Assembly: GCF_016808095.1 (NCBI RefSeq)
Contig: NC_068975.1
Location: forward strand, 24,497,501 to 24,561,500
Direction: 5' to 3'
Origin: Vigna angularis
Lineage: Eukaryota > Streptophyta > Magnoliopsida > Fabales > Fabaceae
Length of the DNA stretch: 64,000 bases
Below are positions 51,800 through 63,802 of this stretch, piece by piece. Under the pieces are notes generated by a model. It worked only from the letters and a program-made list of their open reading frames with translations. It had not been told where the DNA came from and did not search any database. Within the stretch, counting starts at the first letter, position 1, and every line of letters starts with the position of its first letter. A program made the position numbers and the translations under genes.

Positions 51800-52200
51800 T
51801 GCAGTTTCGCCGAACGTGAACTGATAATCGTTCGGCCATGCGCTGTTGAGCTTTCGGTCTCTTAGGTAGCGTTCGGTTTTGATAGTGCAAGGTCTTAGGT
51901 AGTGTTCGATCTTGGTAGTGTTCGATCTCTTAATAGCGTTCGGTCTTGGTAACGCTCGGTCTTAGGTGCGTTCGGTCTTGGTAGCACTCGTTTTCTTAAG
52001 TAGCGTTCGATCGTAGTAGCATTCGGTCTCTCTCAGTGGTCGGTCCTAAATAGTGTTCGGTCACTTCTTCAGTCTTACCTTTTATGGACCGTTCGGTCCT
52101 GTCCTTTAGGAAGTGAGATACCGTTCAGTCTCCACTATTCACAGGGTGTTCGGTCTTGCTCATTATGTGTTAATGTTTTCCGTTCGGCCTATATTCCTAT
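51800..52200 (+). repeat. variable CGTTCGGTC motif block in the solo LTR
   Basis: More than fifteen degenerate copies of (A/G)(C/G)(G/A)TTCGGTCTTGGTAG or GTTCGGTC(T/C) occur between 51810 and 52190. Spacing is about 15-30 bp. In the 28966-30302 relative this position holds CGCATAGCGA motifs instead. Confidence 0.8.
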
Positions 52201-53040
52201 TTATTCCAGTATGTTATTTTACTTAATTGTTCCAGTTGCTTTAAGGGCTTATGTGTGCATTATCATGTTGGTGTTAAAGTTGAAAGTATTAGTATTGCAC
52301 GTAATTCCATGATCCTCAAGGGGGGATACATGGTGGTGCCCTTTCAGTGTGTTTAGAATGATTTGCATGGTAGCTCAATCTTGGGGGTTTTCTTGACGCT
52401 CCAATGGTCTTTCGTTCTCAAGTAAAGAGGATTGATCCATGTGGTGAGGAGTAGCAGGAGGCCCTAGTCTTGGATGCTTCCAGTATGGCCCAAGGTGAGT
52501 GATAATGGACTAACCTCGTGAGTGTGGTAGGATGAAACTCATTGGCAATGGCTTTGCAAAGCAGTAGAAGCCACCACGAGTGCACCCACCATAGCTCGAC
52601 AATCATTCTAAGTCTGGACGAGTCGAGTTTAAGTGCCACAAGTCATGTTTGTATAGTATAGTATATCTGTCTTTACTTGCATGTTGCCTATGACTGTTAT
52701 AACATGATTTTTATATCTACCTCACCCTTGCTTGTGTGTTTGTGTTTGCTTGGGTATGCTTTCTTTTGCAATGATCATCCACTTCGATGTGAACAGAGAT
52801 GGATGAGGTGCTTTTGGAGCAGGCTTTGGAGGAAGATGATGATGCTGCTTAGTCTACTTAGGATTCTATCAGTTATTCTTTATCTTTTGAAATACTCTAT
52901 TATGTTTAAGTTTTAAATTAGGACTCAATTTGAGATGACTGTAAGCTTAAAACTTTATTTACAGTCTACTCTAATTATTCTCTTTTATATAAATGTGGAC
53001 TTACTATATTATATAATTCTATATAATCTGGGATGTTACA

Positions 53041-56000
53041 AGTTAACTGTAAAGACTAAAATATATTATTGATTATGGTTAAATATGATTATAATTTTCT
53101 TAATTCAACTACTTAAATTTTATTGTGTTATATAAACAATACAAACACAAGTCTCAAGCATCATTTCATTTGTCTGAAAAGAATTTAAGTCAGCTGAGTT
53201 AAGAAAAATATATTTGTTTATTTTCAAAACTTAAAAATCAAGAATTAAAGTTTGAAACATACAGAAATATTAATTTCTTATCAAAATTTAGAAACTAAAA
53301 GATATTTAACACGTTATATTATTATTATGATTAAATTATTTTTTTTATACTGAAAAATATACATGTTAAAAATACAAAATTTTTATTGAATATTTTGATT
53401 ATATTAAATAGAGATGAAAAATAGATTTATTAATTAGATATGTCTATAATATGGATAATATTTAAATTTTATAATTTGAATATGAAAATAGTGATGAATT
53501 TACATATATTTTTGTCCATTCTCCCATCTAAGACTTGTCTCAATCTTTATGTTTGTTTTCGTTTTAAATTATTAAAATATATTTAATTTATTAGATTATC
53601 TATTAAATTTATTTTAACTTTATTTTATCCTTAGTTTCCTAAATTTGTATCATTTTTACTAATTTTTATAATTATTTAGTATTTATTTAATTATTATTTG
53701 ACATTTATATAATTATGATTTATTTTTTATAATTAAAGAAAAATAATATTTTTAATATTAAATATTTAATAATATTTTTTTATTATGATTTTTATTTTTG
53801 ATAAAAAATAATACTTAATTAATATTTAAAAGAGTAAATGAGCTTACATGAGTGTCCGTGTACTCCGTTTCTGTTGAAGATGATGATGAAGTAAAAATTT
53901 CGTACAAGTATGAAAGTGAGGACGAATTTTTTTTTTTTTTACTATATAGATGTGAGAACGTGATATCAAATCTGAATCCAAATTTTTTATTGTTTCGTTT
54001 TTGTATTTTTTTTTCTGTTTTCAAAATAAACTAATTTTAGTATATTAAAAAATTGAATATATTTTAAACAAAAACATTAATATACATTAGTATATTTTTG
54101 AAAGCTCAATAAAAATGAGACACAAAGAAACTCAAGAGATATTTCAAATTTCACCTACCCCACTTCTCGGACCAGTGATGCATATATTTTTTTTTCTACT
54201 ATATTTTTTAATATCCTTATTATGGGCCTATTTCTTGAAATCTTGGGCTTCTCTCGGATTGTGCAACGTTACTTCCTGCACCTCTCCCATTTTCTTCCTA
54301 CACTTCTATATTTAGAAATATTTTTTTTTAAAAGATTTCGAAATTCGTTAAATTTTTTTTTAAAACTTTAAAAAATTTCAAAATTCGTTAAAAACTTTAA
54401 AAAAATTTAAACAAATCTCAAAATCTATTGAAGGATTTTTTCTTCCATAAATTTCGAAATTTGTTGAAAAACAAAATGTAGAATTTTTTGAAATATAAAA
54501 GATAATTTGGAATTTTAAAATGCGTGGGAGTGCGAAGATAAACGAGGAGTAGTGTAGAGAAAAACCCTCCCGTATAACCCTTTAACTTTGTTTTTTCTTT
54601 TAATTTCACAAATATCAAATTAAAAGAAAAGTTGTTAACCAAAATTGGTGATCCATAATTAAATATGATTAACTAAATTCTTTGATCTAGATTAATCATA
54701 GTCAAAACCAATACATAGTTCATCTTGGTAATATAATTTTATAAAAAAAATCAAAAAATAATTAAGGGAAAGTCCCCTGAAAATAATTATTTAGCATTAT
54801 ACAATTTCTATAAAAAAATATATTTTACATATATTTAAATATTTTGGGAATTAAAAGAAACATATTGCTCCTCTTTGAAGGTTCTTGGTTACAAAGCAAT
54901 TATTTGGTGGGATTGGTGTTATCATTTTCTAAAAACAGAAAAAAAAATGTGATAGGGTTACGATATATAAATAATTGTGCTAGGGTTACAAGATATAAAT
55001 AATTGTTCTTAAGAAATGTCAAAGATAGGAATAGTTAAAAAATAATAATAATAATAATAATAGGTTAGAATTTGAAAGCCATCTTGCTAATGTCGTAATC
55101 ACTTATGTGAATGGTTAAGAACTAAACATGTGATTGGTATGTAAAAGTGGTAACTGTGAGTCTACAAATAGATTAATATAATTTAAAAGATAACATATTA
55201 TAATTTAAAATCATTACCAAAGTTACTTGTAAAATACGTCTATTTATTTAAAACATTACTTCCGTAATTCTCGTTGGTTGTTTGATTGTGTTAAGTTTTG
55301 TATTAGATTAATGAGACGAAACAAAGAGATAATCTCTCATGACTCTAAAGTTCTATGTGTAAATAATGTAAAAGAGAAGGTAATGTTGAAGATCATAGGT
55401 TATCAATTATATAAAGTGTAATTTTCTTTATATCATAATATATTGTGTAAATAATTAAAAAGAATCTAACAAGGAGGCTTAATTGTCAATTACCAACAAA
55501 GTCAAATCGTGCATGTATATAAGTAGGTTCCGTTAATTAAATTCTAAGTAGAATTCTTATACACTTTTTGTTTCTTAATCACACTTTTTGATTCATTACT
55601 GATTTTAAGTACATCATGTAATTGTAATAATAATAATAAATAATATTAATCAATTGAAGTGCACATTACCAACAAGCAACCGCGCGATTGGTGCTTAGGA
55701 TATCGTAGTTGTTATAGGGTAATTAATTGACCATTCAAACTATGTAGCCCATATTTTATTTTTATATATCAACAAGTTCCAACAAAGATTATTAATATCT
55801 TAATTAACACCTGACTGATAGATTTGTTCTTCTAAAACCGGATTATCAATAAAAAAAAGTAATTGAAAAAAAAAATATATATCAGAAGTAGTAGTATGCT
55901 ATATTTGTAAATGAATTTTAGTCAACAAAAAATCAATAAATGCTCTGCAATGATTTTATAAAAAGATTGCAAATAAAATATATAATATATTTTTTTTCAT

Positions 56001-57420
56001 GTATATTTAGGTTCTCAGTTTAGTTGTTTGTTTTTAAGAAAATCAATATTTTTAAAAATCATTTTCGTCTTTGAAATTTTGATTGATTTGATTCTTTTCA
56101 AATAATTACCCTTTCCTATTTTATGATCTAGTTTCTAACATTTGTTATTAATCCATAATATTACAATCTGTAAAAGAGAGTATAATTTGATAGTTGTTAG
56201 TATCAGTTTCCCACGATTATCTCAATAGAATATTTTTATTATAATATATAAAATCTAGTAACTAATTCTGCAATCACTAATTTGGAATTTAAAAAAAAAT
56301 ACTTTTGTCAAATTATATTATATAGTTGAATGAGTACTATTTGTTAAGTTAAATTTAAAATATATTTTCTCTTAATATAAAAATAACTCTCAAATGAATC
56401 ATAAATATGTAGTCTCGCTCTTTTACATCTAGCTTTTATTATATTGAAAATTTGACATTTACTAAAGCAACACATTATAATAGTGCAAACCTCATAACGT
56501 GTTTTTTAAAGTTGAATAAAACTTAAAAAGCTATTTGATAATTATTTTTATACATCATAATAGAATAAATATATAAATTAATAAGAATAAATATCTAAAT
56601 TAATTTATGAAAGATGATTGTGTTAACTAATAAATGATTTATTAAGATTTTCATGTAAATTAATGGTTGAAAGAAGCATTGATGAGGGTGATTATTTACT
56701 CGACAAGAATATGTTTTATTGGTAGAATTGTTGGGCAATTAGGTTGAATAAGGGAAAGGGAAAGTGGACGAAGCAAGCACCGGCGCAGCAGAATTTGATT
56801 TATAAATATTTATAAGATTGTGTCTACACTACTTTATGCACAAAAAACTTGTGCATATTGAGTGCATTTGAAACTTTCACATTCATGAATGGTAGGTGAG
56901 AACTAATGCCCACCAATTATTAAGTCCGTCTTTATGTAAATATTCTTAAAATAATTGTAGATATGATTATAAGTATTATCATATTCTTAATCAAATGATT
57001 ACAGCTTTCTAAATTAAATGGTTTTGTATAATGTGAGTGTAAGTTTAATTATATTTTTCTTCTCTAATTTTCTTATATTTTATTGTACAAGTTTCACATT
57101 TATATTAGAAATCGTGATTAACTTTATCTAAATATATTTGCAATTAGAATAATTAAATTATTTGTGAGAATAAAAACTCTTTTAATTAACCATTAATTAT
57201 TGTTTCAATGACGATATTATCTCAATGAAATTATTGTTTTACTCATAATGTTATCTCGAAGACTTAAAATAAGGATATTTGTGTCATTAGACAAGTAAAA
57301 ACTTCTTTAATTATAATTAGAATACTTAGTTTCAACAGTAATAGACTCTAACAATATTATCTATATACTTATATAAAAGTAACTTTTTTATTTACTCTTA
57401 CAAAATATTTTTCCAATTTT
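53041..57420. other. long A/T-rich spacer
   Basis: No gene is supported. Short ORFs lack motifs. An AAT trinucleotide run is at about 55040-55063. A GTGCAAACCTCATAACG plus AAAGTTGAATAAAACTTAAA stretch at about 56485-56530 may be a very old TRIM LTR fragment. GCAACGTTACTTCCTGCACC at about 54262 resembles a dispersed legume repeat. Confidence 0.4.
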
Positions 57421-57424
57421 ATCT

Positions 57425-57875
57425 TTAAATAGGGTTAGGGCCTAATCCTAACTCCCTAACCTTAACTTTAATATTGACCCTAACCCTGATTTTAACCTTA
57501 ACCATAGGCCTAATCTTGAACTCAACCTTAATCATGAACTCAACCCTAACCCTAACCCTACCTCTACCCTTGACCTTAACCCTAATCCTAACTATAACCC
57601 TAATCATATCTCTAATTGCTACCCTAATCCAAAATCATAAACCATAAACCTTAACTATAATCCTAATCTTAACCCTAACCCTGACCACAAACAATAATCA
57701 TAACCTTAATCCTAACCATAATCATAACTGTAACCCTAACCCTAACATGAACCTCGACCATAAACATTAATCCTAACTCTAACCATAACTTGAACCTTAA
57801 CCTTAAACACTAACACTAATTAATCTTAACCCTAACATAAACATTACCCATAAACTCTAACCCTAACCATGAACA
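57425..57875. repeat. degenerate telomere-like CCCTAA tract, about 450 bp
   Basis: CCCTAA, CCTTAA, CCATAA and related hexamers fill the tract, with only short perfect runs such as ACCCTAACCCTAACCCTA. The plant telomere unit is CCCTAAA, whereas here the period is mainly six. This argues for a decayed minisatellite or an old repeat rather than a recent telomere insertion. The Arg/Val-rich minus-strand ORF over it is spurious. Confidence 0.85.
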
Positions 57876-58711
57876 TAATTTCGATTTCAAGCTAGTTTTG
57901 GTTGAATAATCATACTGGTGGTGAATAGAGAATGATGGTTATGAGTTGAAATAGTATTGAGTTATAGGTGTTATTTTGCTAAAGTAGGATCTGAAATTAA
58001 AATGCATGTTTAACATTATATATGTGTTTAAATCTAGTAGAAATTAATAAGTTATCACCATGTGAGTTTGATATTCAAAATGTGAATTTGGTAGTATTAT
58101 TATTGGTTTTGGTATGCGCCTGAATGAGATGTTGTGATTGGTGCAACTAGTCGTTCTAGTATCCATTAAAAAAACATTTTGAAACCATTTAGAACTATGA
58201 AAGATATTAAATTGATAGTTAAACAGGTAAAACTCTCATTTCATGCATTTTCCAGTATGACATCGAGTAGTGGCTCAAGGATGCTGGATACCAATTTTTG
58301 AAAATACAAATCAGTAACTATTTTACGACAAGACATTGAGGGATGATGTTTATCGGTCAACATGCTCAAGTCAAATAGCTTTCGTGATATATTGCTGAAT
58401 AAATCCTATTCATTGTTAAGCATTGGTCTTCTTTCTTTTTTTTTTCCTCTTTGTGTTTCATGATTCCATTGCTTTTGATCTTTTGATTATTGTTGTCTAA
58501 GTTATTAATAATATATGTATACTAGTATGGTGGTGATTTACCTCTCAACTTATAACCGTATTTCTATATTTCTAACTTGTAAAGTCATGAAGAAATATGA
58601 TTGAAAGATAATTTTATAATGACAAAATAATTTTTTTTTTAAAAATGAAAAGGTAAATCCTATGTTATAGAAAAAGGAAGAAATCTTTTTAAATAATCAT
58701 GTTATTTATAG

Positions 58712-58755
<44 letters not shown>

Positions 58756-58859
58756 CTTTATATTGTAGTTTATTATAGTTTATATAATGATTTAAAGTTT
58801 TATTTGACAGTAGTCGTATCGTGATGTGAATTTACTATATTATATGCATAATTATAAAA
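57876..58859. other. spacer with (TA)n run
   Basis: No gene is supported. The (TA)n microsatellite lies at about 58717-58750. Confidence 0.4.
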
Positions 58860-60350
58860 GGAAAATGATACTCGAACAATCAAATTTGACAACATTTGGA
58901 CACAGCACACGTGTCAGCGTTTGAGCGGCCCACGTTTTGGTTGGAAAAAGCTGCTGCAGTCTGAGAATTTCTGATGAAACCTGCTTCAACGCTGACGTGG
59001 CGAGGACGGGCACGGGCAGTTTGGGGTGTGCGTTTCAAAAATTAAAATGAAAATGAAATATCACTTGGAAAGGGAGCGGTAAGGGGTTTTTGTTTGGCGT
59101 TTGAAATTTGAATTTCATTTTTGAACAATTTTAGAGAGAAGTGAAGGTTGAGAGAGAGAGTCTAACCTAGAGAGAGCCCGAGAGAGTTGGAGAAAGGGAG
59201 TTCGAGAGAGAGAGGTCCGACGGATTTCTTGCCGGAGTGCCGCCGGACAACGTTGAAGGCCGTGTCGGAGCTATTCAACCCCTCCAGCCGGTTCCGATTC
59301 ACGGTCGCCGCAACTCCGACGTTGGCCAACGATACGAAGGCGGCATCGTCTTCCCTCCAACCCAGCGAACTAGGGGCGCGTTCTGAGTCTCGATTCGTCC
59401 CACCTGCTTCCCTCCCTGTGCCGGACCTTTGCATTCACCGCCGGAGCATCGCCGGAGTGCCGCCGGAGTGTCCACTGTTCGGTGGACGAAAAAGAGGGGT
59501 TTAGGTTTAGGTTTCTTTCCCATTTGGGGAGGTTTAGGGTTTGGTTTCTTTCCCATTTTCATGTATTGAACTGAGTCTCTTTGAAATTTTCTAGTTGAAT
59601 CTGTTTCTCCACTCAAGTTTCTTATTCATTTTACGCTTTAACTGTTCATTGTACTGCAAGTTTTACTGTTCATCATCTCTTTCACGCTGCCATGGTAGGA
59701 TTTTATTGTTCATGCTTGCTTTCAGTCGCTGGTTCCATTCAAGTTTGTGTTTCTGGGTTTGTGTTTTATGCTTAAGTTTAATTTGTGCATGAACGTAAGG
59801 TCATACTACGCGTTTTATGGTTCCATTCAAACTTTGATGTTTCAGCCTAAGCGTTCGGTTTTGGTGTTTTAGACTGAGCACGGTGGCAGCAACTTGGCGG
59901 TTTGGGTGGAAGGTTTCCGAGGAAGATGATGACGGTGTTGGACTGGTCACGGTGGAGAGTTACAGTGGTGCAATGGTGATGAAGGAGCTAGACGGTAGTA
60001 TTGAGGATGGCAATGGTGGTTGAGGGGGCTTGGGATGATGACGACTGTGACTCAAAGATGGGTTCCTGGTGGTCCCGTGGAGGTGCAACCTGGTGGCTGA
60101 TGAGTGAAGTGGTCACGGTATTTGGCGGGGGTCAGAGGTGGTGATTGAAGGATTATGCCGTGAAAATGGATAATGATGTTGGTGGTGGAGTTCGGTTTGA
60201 ATATGCCCAGGTGACCTTGCTGGAGATTCCGTTTCATACCGAACGCTCACAGTCTGAATCATACCGAACGCTCACAATCAGTAACACAGAACCAAGAGCG
60301 AGCGTTAAAAGCATATGCAATTTCGAGCGTTCGTTCGTTTTGGTTTAGTG
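58860..60350. other. G+C-rich segment of unknown nature, gene-like in composition
   Basis: It starts with GGAAAATGATACTCGAACAA, wording I have seen at ends of legume MULE-type elements, but no matching right end is visible. A GAGAGA-rich leader (59140-59215) is followed by G+C-rich sequence with a CCGCCGGAGTGCCGCCGGA repeat and overlapping ORFs of about 105 codons on both strands (59187-59504 plus; 59162-59434 and 59299-59616 minus). None shows a domain I recognise. GGTTTAGG/CTTTCCCATTT duplicates at 59498-59560. It could be a captured 5' gene end, a retroelement leader or a degraded gene. Confidence 0.35.
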
Positions 60351-60469
60351 ATCGGGGCGTTCGTCCTTAAAGAGACCGAACGTTCAATGACACAGTACAA
60401 AGAATGGTTCCTTGGGCATTGTCAACACTCAATTTCGTCCAGGTTGATTAATAAATTTACTTTCATCAT

Positions 60470-60545
60470 AAAGAAAAAATAAAATAAAAATAAATAAAAT
60501 AAAATAAAATAAAAAAAATAAAAAAAAAATTAATAAAAAAAAGAA
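60470..60545. repeat. A-rich (AAATA)n tract
   Basis: AAAATAAAATAAAAATAAAT-type sequence of about 75 bp separates the upstream segment from the minisatellite. Confidence 0.85.
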
Positions 60546-60559
60546 GGAAGAAAGGACGT

Positions 60560-61035
60560 TCGGCTTTTGACTGTTGCTGTGACCGTTCGTCCTCAACTGT
60601 GAGCCGTTAGGACGTTAGGAGCGCATCATTTGGCTGTCAGCATCGAGAAGAGAACGCCCATCCAACAGCAAGCCAGGACGCTCGTCCAGCGCGCAGCGCA
60701 GAGGACGCTCGTCCAGCAAGTGGACGCTCGTCCAGAGAGCGGAGATCGCTCGCCCAGCTAGCGGAGAACGCTCGCACAGACGCTTGTCGCCCAGAGGGGA
60801 CGCTCATCCAGCGCGCAGCGGACGGTCGTCAAGCGCGCAGAGGAGGCTCGTCCAGCAAGTGGACGCTCGACCAGCAAGTGGACGCTCGTCCAGAGAGCGG
60901 AGATCGCTCGCCCAGCTAGCGGAGAACGCTGGCCGAGCTGGCCGAGGACGCTCGTCCAGACGCTTGTCGCCCAGAGGGGACGCTCGTCCAACGCGCAGAG
61001 AGGAGGCTCGTCCAGCGCGCAGAGGACGCTCGTCC
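60560..61035. repeat. G+C-rich minisatellite of GGACGCTCGTCCAG-type units
   Basis: More than twenty copies of GACGCTCGTCCAG or close variants are joined by GCGCGCAG, CAAGTG, AGAGAGCGGAGATCG and CTAGCGGAGAACG spacers. Higher-order duplication is clear: CGCTTGTCGCCCAGAGGGGA occurs at 60781 and again exactly 180 bp later at 60961, and CCAGAGAGCGGAGATCGCTC recurs 159 bp apart. Several frames are open through it because stop codons are rare in such sequence. Confidence 0.88.
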
Positions 61036-61038
61036 TAT

Positions 61039-61173
61039 CAACCATTTACAGCAGATATGTGGTGTGCTACGACTGTCTCATTTTTTGTGATTGGAATTGT
61101 TATATGGATTCTTGAACACCGAGTCAATAGTGACTTTCGTGGTCCTCCTAAGAAGCAAATTGTAATTATGTTA
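61039..61173 (+). pseudogene. glutamate receptor-like (GLR) channel fragment, 45 codons
   Basis: The frame reads QPFTADMWCATTVSFFVIGI, then VIWILEHRVNSDFRGPPKKQ and IVIML. This is the plant GLR segment covering the end of the S1 region, membrane helix M1 and the start of the pore region (family pattern PFT..MW......G.V.WILEHR.N..FRGPP..Q). The pore, M3 and the second ligand-binding half are missing. It is in frame with the preceding minisatellite within an ORF at 60784-61224 and stops after 17 unrelated codons. It looks like a captured exon piece rather than a working channel. Confidence 0.8.
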
Positions 61174-61440
61174 ATGTACGCTTTTGTAGCGTCATATGAT
61201 AACCTTTTACGGCCACTTTATTGAATTTGGTGCAGCAATAGGTGCCCCAATGTTCATCTTTTGTTTAAGATTGTAAATCCATTTAACGAGTTATTGATGA
61301 TTTGAATTAATGCAGTATAGACTAGGAAGTATTGCGGTTCAGTCATAGATGACACACGAAAAAAAGGGGGGGTTTTTTTTGGATTGTTTTGCAAGGAAAA
61401 TTAAATTAATTAAAAGTTGAAAGTTAAAAACAATTGACAA
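61174..61440. other. junction sequence after the GLR fragment
   Basis: A frame reading FYGHFIEFGAAIGAPMFIFC is open for about 20 codons (61208-61267), but I cannot assign it. It may be another captured piece. A GGGGGGGTTTTTTTT tract follows at 61367. Confidence 0.25.
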
Positions 61441-61720
61441 AAGACCGAACGGTCCAAAGCACAGAACGAAAGGTTGAAGTATAAATTGCACAGAAGTAAA
61501 AACCGAGCTGTAATAACATTGAGACCGAGCGGTCTCCGATAATGGATTTGAGCGAACACTAAATACCGAGCGTCCTAACCGCACGGTTCTTATAACAAGG
61601 CCGATCGGTTTAGGCAGTAAATCAGAAATGAGCACAATAAAGCCGAACGGTAAAAGCAGCTTAAACAGTTAATGAACAGGACGAACGGTATTAGGTGACC
61701 GAACGGTATGAAGATAACAG
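61440..61720 (-). repeat. block of ACCGTTCGGTC-type motifs, inverse orientation
   Basis: GACCGAACGGTCC, GACCGAGCGGTCTC, AGCCGAACGGTAAA and GACCGAACGGTATG recur at irregular spacing. It is the reverse-strand equivalent of the variable LTR block at 51800-52200. With the G/T tract before it, this may be a retroelement leader or LTR on the minus strand. Confidence 0.55.
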
Positions 61721-62711
61721 TGGCAAAAATATATGAAACGCTAACTTGAAACAATAAACTGTACCAACTCAGATGTCCAAAAATTACAAATTAGTAGTCA
61801 TTGGAAAGATTTTTGAGTCTAGTTTCTAATAAAAAAAGAATCACATCATTTGGAGGTCGGTGTGAAACGTTATCAGTAAAATAGCCAACAAAGGTCAAAG
61901 TTGACAGCATGTTATCTCACCCAAGTTGCTCATCTCATAAACATTGTTTCTTTCCTCCATCATGGGGTGCCAAAACATCACTTTCCTCCATCATTGGGAC
62001 ATAATCACATCACTAACCTCCCTCTCCCACCACTGAAACACATGGAATAGCCTAAGACAAGTGCAAAAGTGCCTAAAAGTCACTTCTTTTTCCAATGGTG
62101 ACCCCTGTTCACCTGACTGAGTACCTGTGTTGGACTTTCTGTACAAAATCCAATTTTCTCTCGGGTAATCGTTTACAGTGTCCTTGTAATCGATTACAGT
62201 GTAAAAGAAGGTGTAAACTTGATTTCTAAGGCATAATTTGAAAGGTCTTTGAGTATAGATTCCAACAAAACAAGAATCAACTCATTTGGAGTTCGGTGGA
62301 GAAAGTTATGAGCAAAAGAACAAGCAAAGGTCAGAGTTGGCAAAAATATATGAAACGCTAACTTGAAACAATAAACTGTACCAACTCAGATGTCCAAAAA
62401 TTACAAATTAGTAGTCATTGGAAAGATTTTTGAGTCTAGTTTCTAATAAAAAAAGAATCACATCATTTGGAGGTCGGTGTGAAACGTTATCAGTAAAATA
62501 GCCAACAAAGGTCAAAGTTGACAGCATGTTATCTCACCCAAGGTTCTCATCTCATAAACATTGTTTCTTTCCTCCATCATGGGGTGCCAAAACATCACTT
62601 TCCTCCATCATTGGGACATAATCACATCACTAACCTCCCTCTCCCACCACTGAAACACATGGAATAGCCTAAGACAAGTGCAAAAGTGCCTAAAAGTCAC
62701 TTCTTTTTCCA
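61721..62711. repeat. 617-bp tandem repeat, about 1.6 copies
   Basis: TGGCAAAAATATATGAAACG starts at 61721 and again at 62338. The following ~480 bp are nearly identical (for example CATCATGGGGTGCCAAAACA in both). The second copy runs directly into the 281-bp array. Confidence 0.92.
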
Positions 62712-63480
62712 ATGGTGACCCCTGTTCACCTGACTGAGTACCTGTGTTGGACTTTCTGTACAAATTCCAATTTTCTCTCGGGTAATCGTTTACAGGGTTG
62801 GTGTAAACGATTACCAGACCCTTTTTTCAACACCCTCATTCATCCCTTGCACACCTTGCTCCTCCAACTGATGATGGGTCACCCCACACTCCTTGGCCTC
62901 ACATCACATCACCAACCACCCTATCCCAGCACTCAAACACCTGGACCAGCCTCAGAGAGGTGCAGAAGTGCCTAAAAGTCACCTTTTTTCCAATGGTGAC
63001 CCCTGTTCACCTGACTGAGTACCTGTGTTGGACTTTCTGTACAAAATCCAATTTCCTCTCGGGTAATCGTTTACAGGGATGCTGTAAACGATTACCAGAC
63101 CCTTTTTTGAACACCCTCATTCATCCCTTGCACACCTTGCTCCTCCAATTGATGATGGGTCACCCCACACTCCTTGGCCTCACATCACATCACCAACCAC
63201 CCTATCCCAGCACTCAAACACCTGGACCAGCCTCAGATAGGTGCAGAAGTGCCTAAAAGTCACCTTTTTTCCAATGGTGACCCCTGTTCACCTGACTGAG
63301 TACCTGTGTTGGACTTTCTGTACAAAATCCAATTTCCTCTCGGGTAATCGTTTACAGGGATGCTGTAAACGATTACCAGACCCTTTTTTCAACACCCTCA
63401 TTCATCCCTTGCATACCTTGCTCCTCCAACTGATGAGGGGACACCCCACACTCCTTGGCCTCACATCACATCACCCTCAC
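62712..63480. repeat. 281-bp tandem repeat with internal hairpin, about 2.7 copies
   Basis: ATGGTGACCCCTGTTCACCT recurs at 62712, 62993 and 63274, exactly 281 bp apart, with very few differences; an older form lies at 62095 in the 617-bp repeat. Each unit has GGTAATCGTTTACAG then, after about five bases, CTGTAAACGATTACC, a 15-bp inverted repeat. The ORFs of 87-118 codons across the units share one frame per unit and look like by-products: 281 is not a multiple of three and no known domain is seen. Confidence 0.93.
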
Positions 63481-63802
63481 TCAAATTGTCCTTCAAATAA
63501 ACTGGTTTTGACATTCGTCACCCATGTTATCCAGAAAGACCACTCAAACACGAACATCTTACAAACAACCCTGCAACTTAGGAGACACAAAAAATGACCA
63601 TATTCTGAAATCCACAAACCCACAACTCATAATAACAATGGTATTGAATAAATAAAATATGAGACCAATTCAAAACCAAAACTCAAATTTTATTTCATTG
63701 AACTAAATCGGATACATTAAACATTGTTTTCTTAATCTATTTACAATGATTACAATTATCATTACTTTCCAAATAACATTTTCCATCAACTAAATACACA
63801 AA
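63481..63802. other. 3' flank of the right-edge gene
   Basis: Between the repeat array and the stop codon of the minus-strand ORF the sequence is A/T-rich with no repeat, consistent with a 3' UTR and terminal region. Confidence 0.35.

Larger units (their letters stand above)
50261..53040 (+). mobile_element. Tekay-like gypsy solo LTR, 2,780 bp including a nested Cassandra
   Basis: It starts TGTGAAGACCTGAAAAATAA and ends GGGATGTTACA, the TG..CA ends and wording I associate with plant Tekay/Del chromovirus LTRs. The flanks are GGTTA (50256-50260) and AGTTA (53041-53045), a 5-bp duplication matching 4 of 5. Nothing of gag or pol lies on either side, so it is a solo LTR left by LTR-LTR recombination. 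Without the nested 423 bp it is about 2.36 kb. A truncated relative in inverse orientation is at 28966-30302. Confidence 0.78.

Noticed and set aside
57425..57607. Arg/Val-rich minus-strand ORF
   Set aside because: Translation of the telomere-like hexamer tract.
59162..59616. Overlapping ORFs of about 90-105 codons on both strands
   Set aside because: Open frames in three registers in G+C-rich sequence with an internal CCGCCGGAGTG repeat. No motif favours one of them, so only the segment is reported.
62712..63597. Three similar ORFs of 87-118 codons
   Set aside because: They are copies of the 281-bp repeat unit, which contains a hairpin and shifts frame from unit to unit. No domain is visible.
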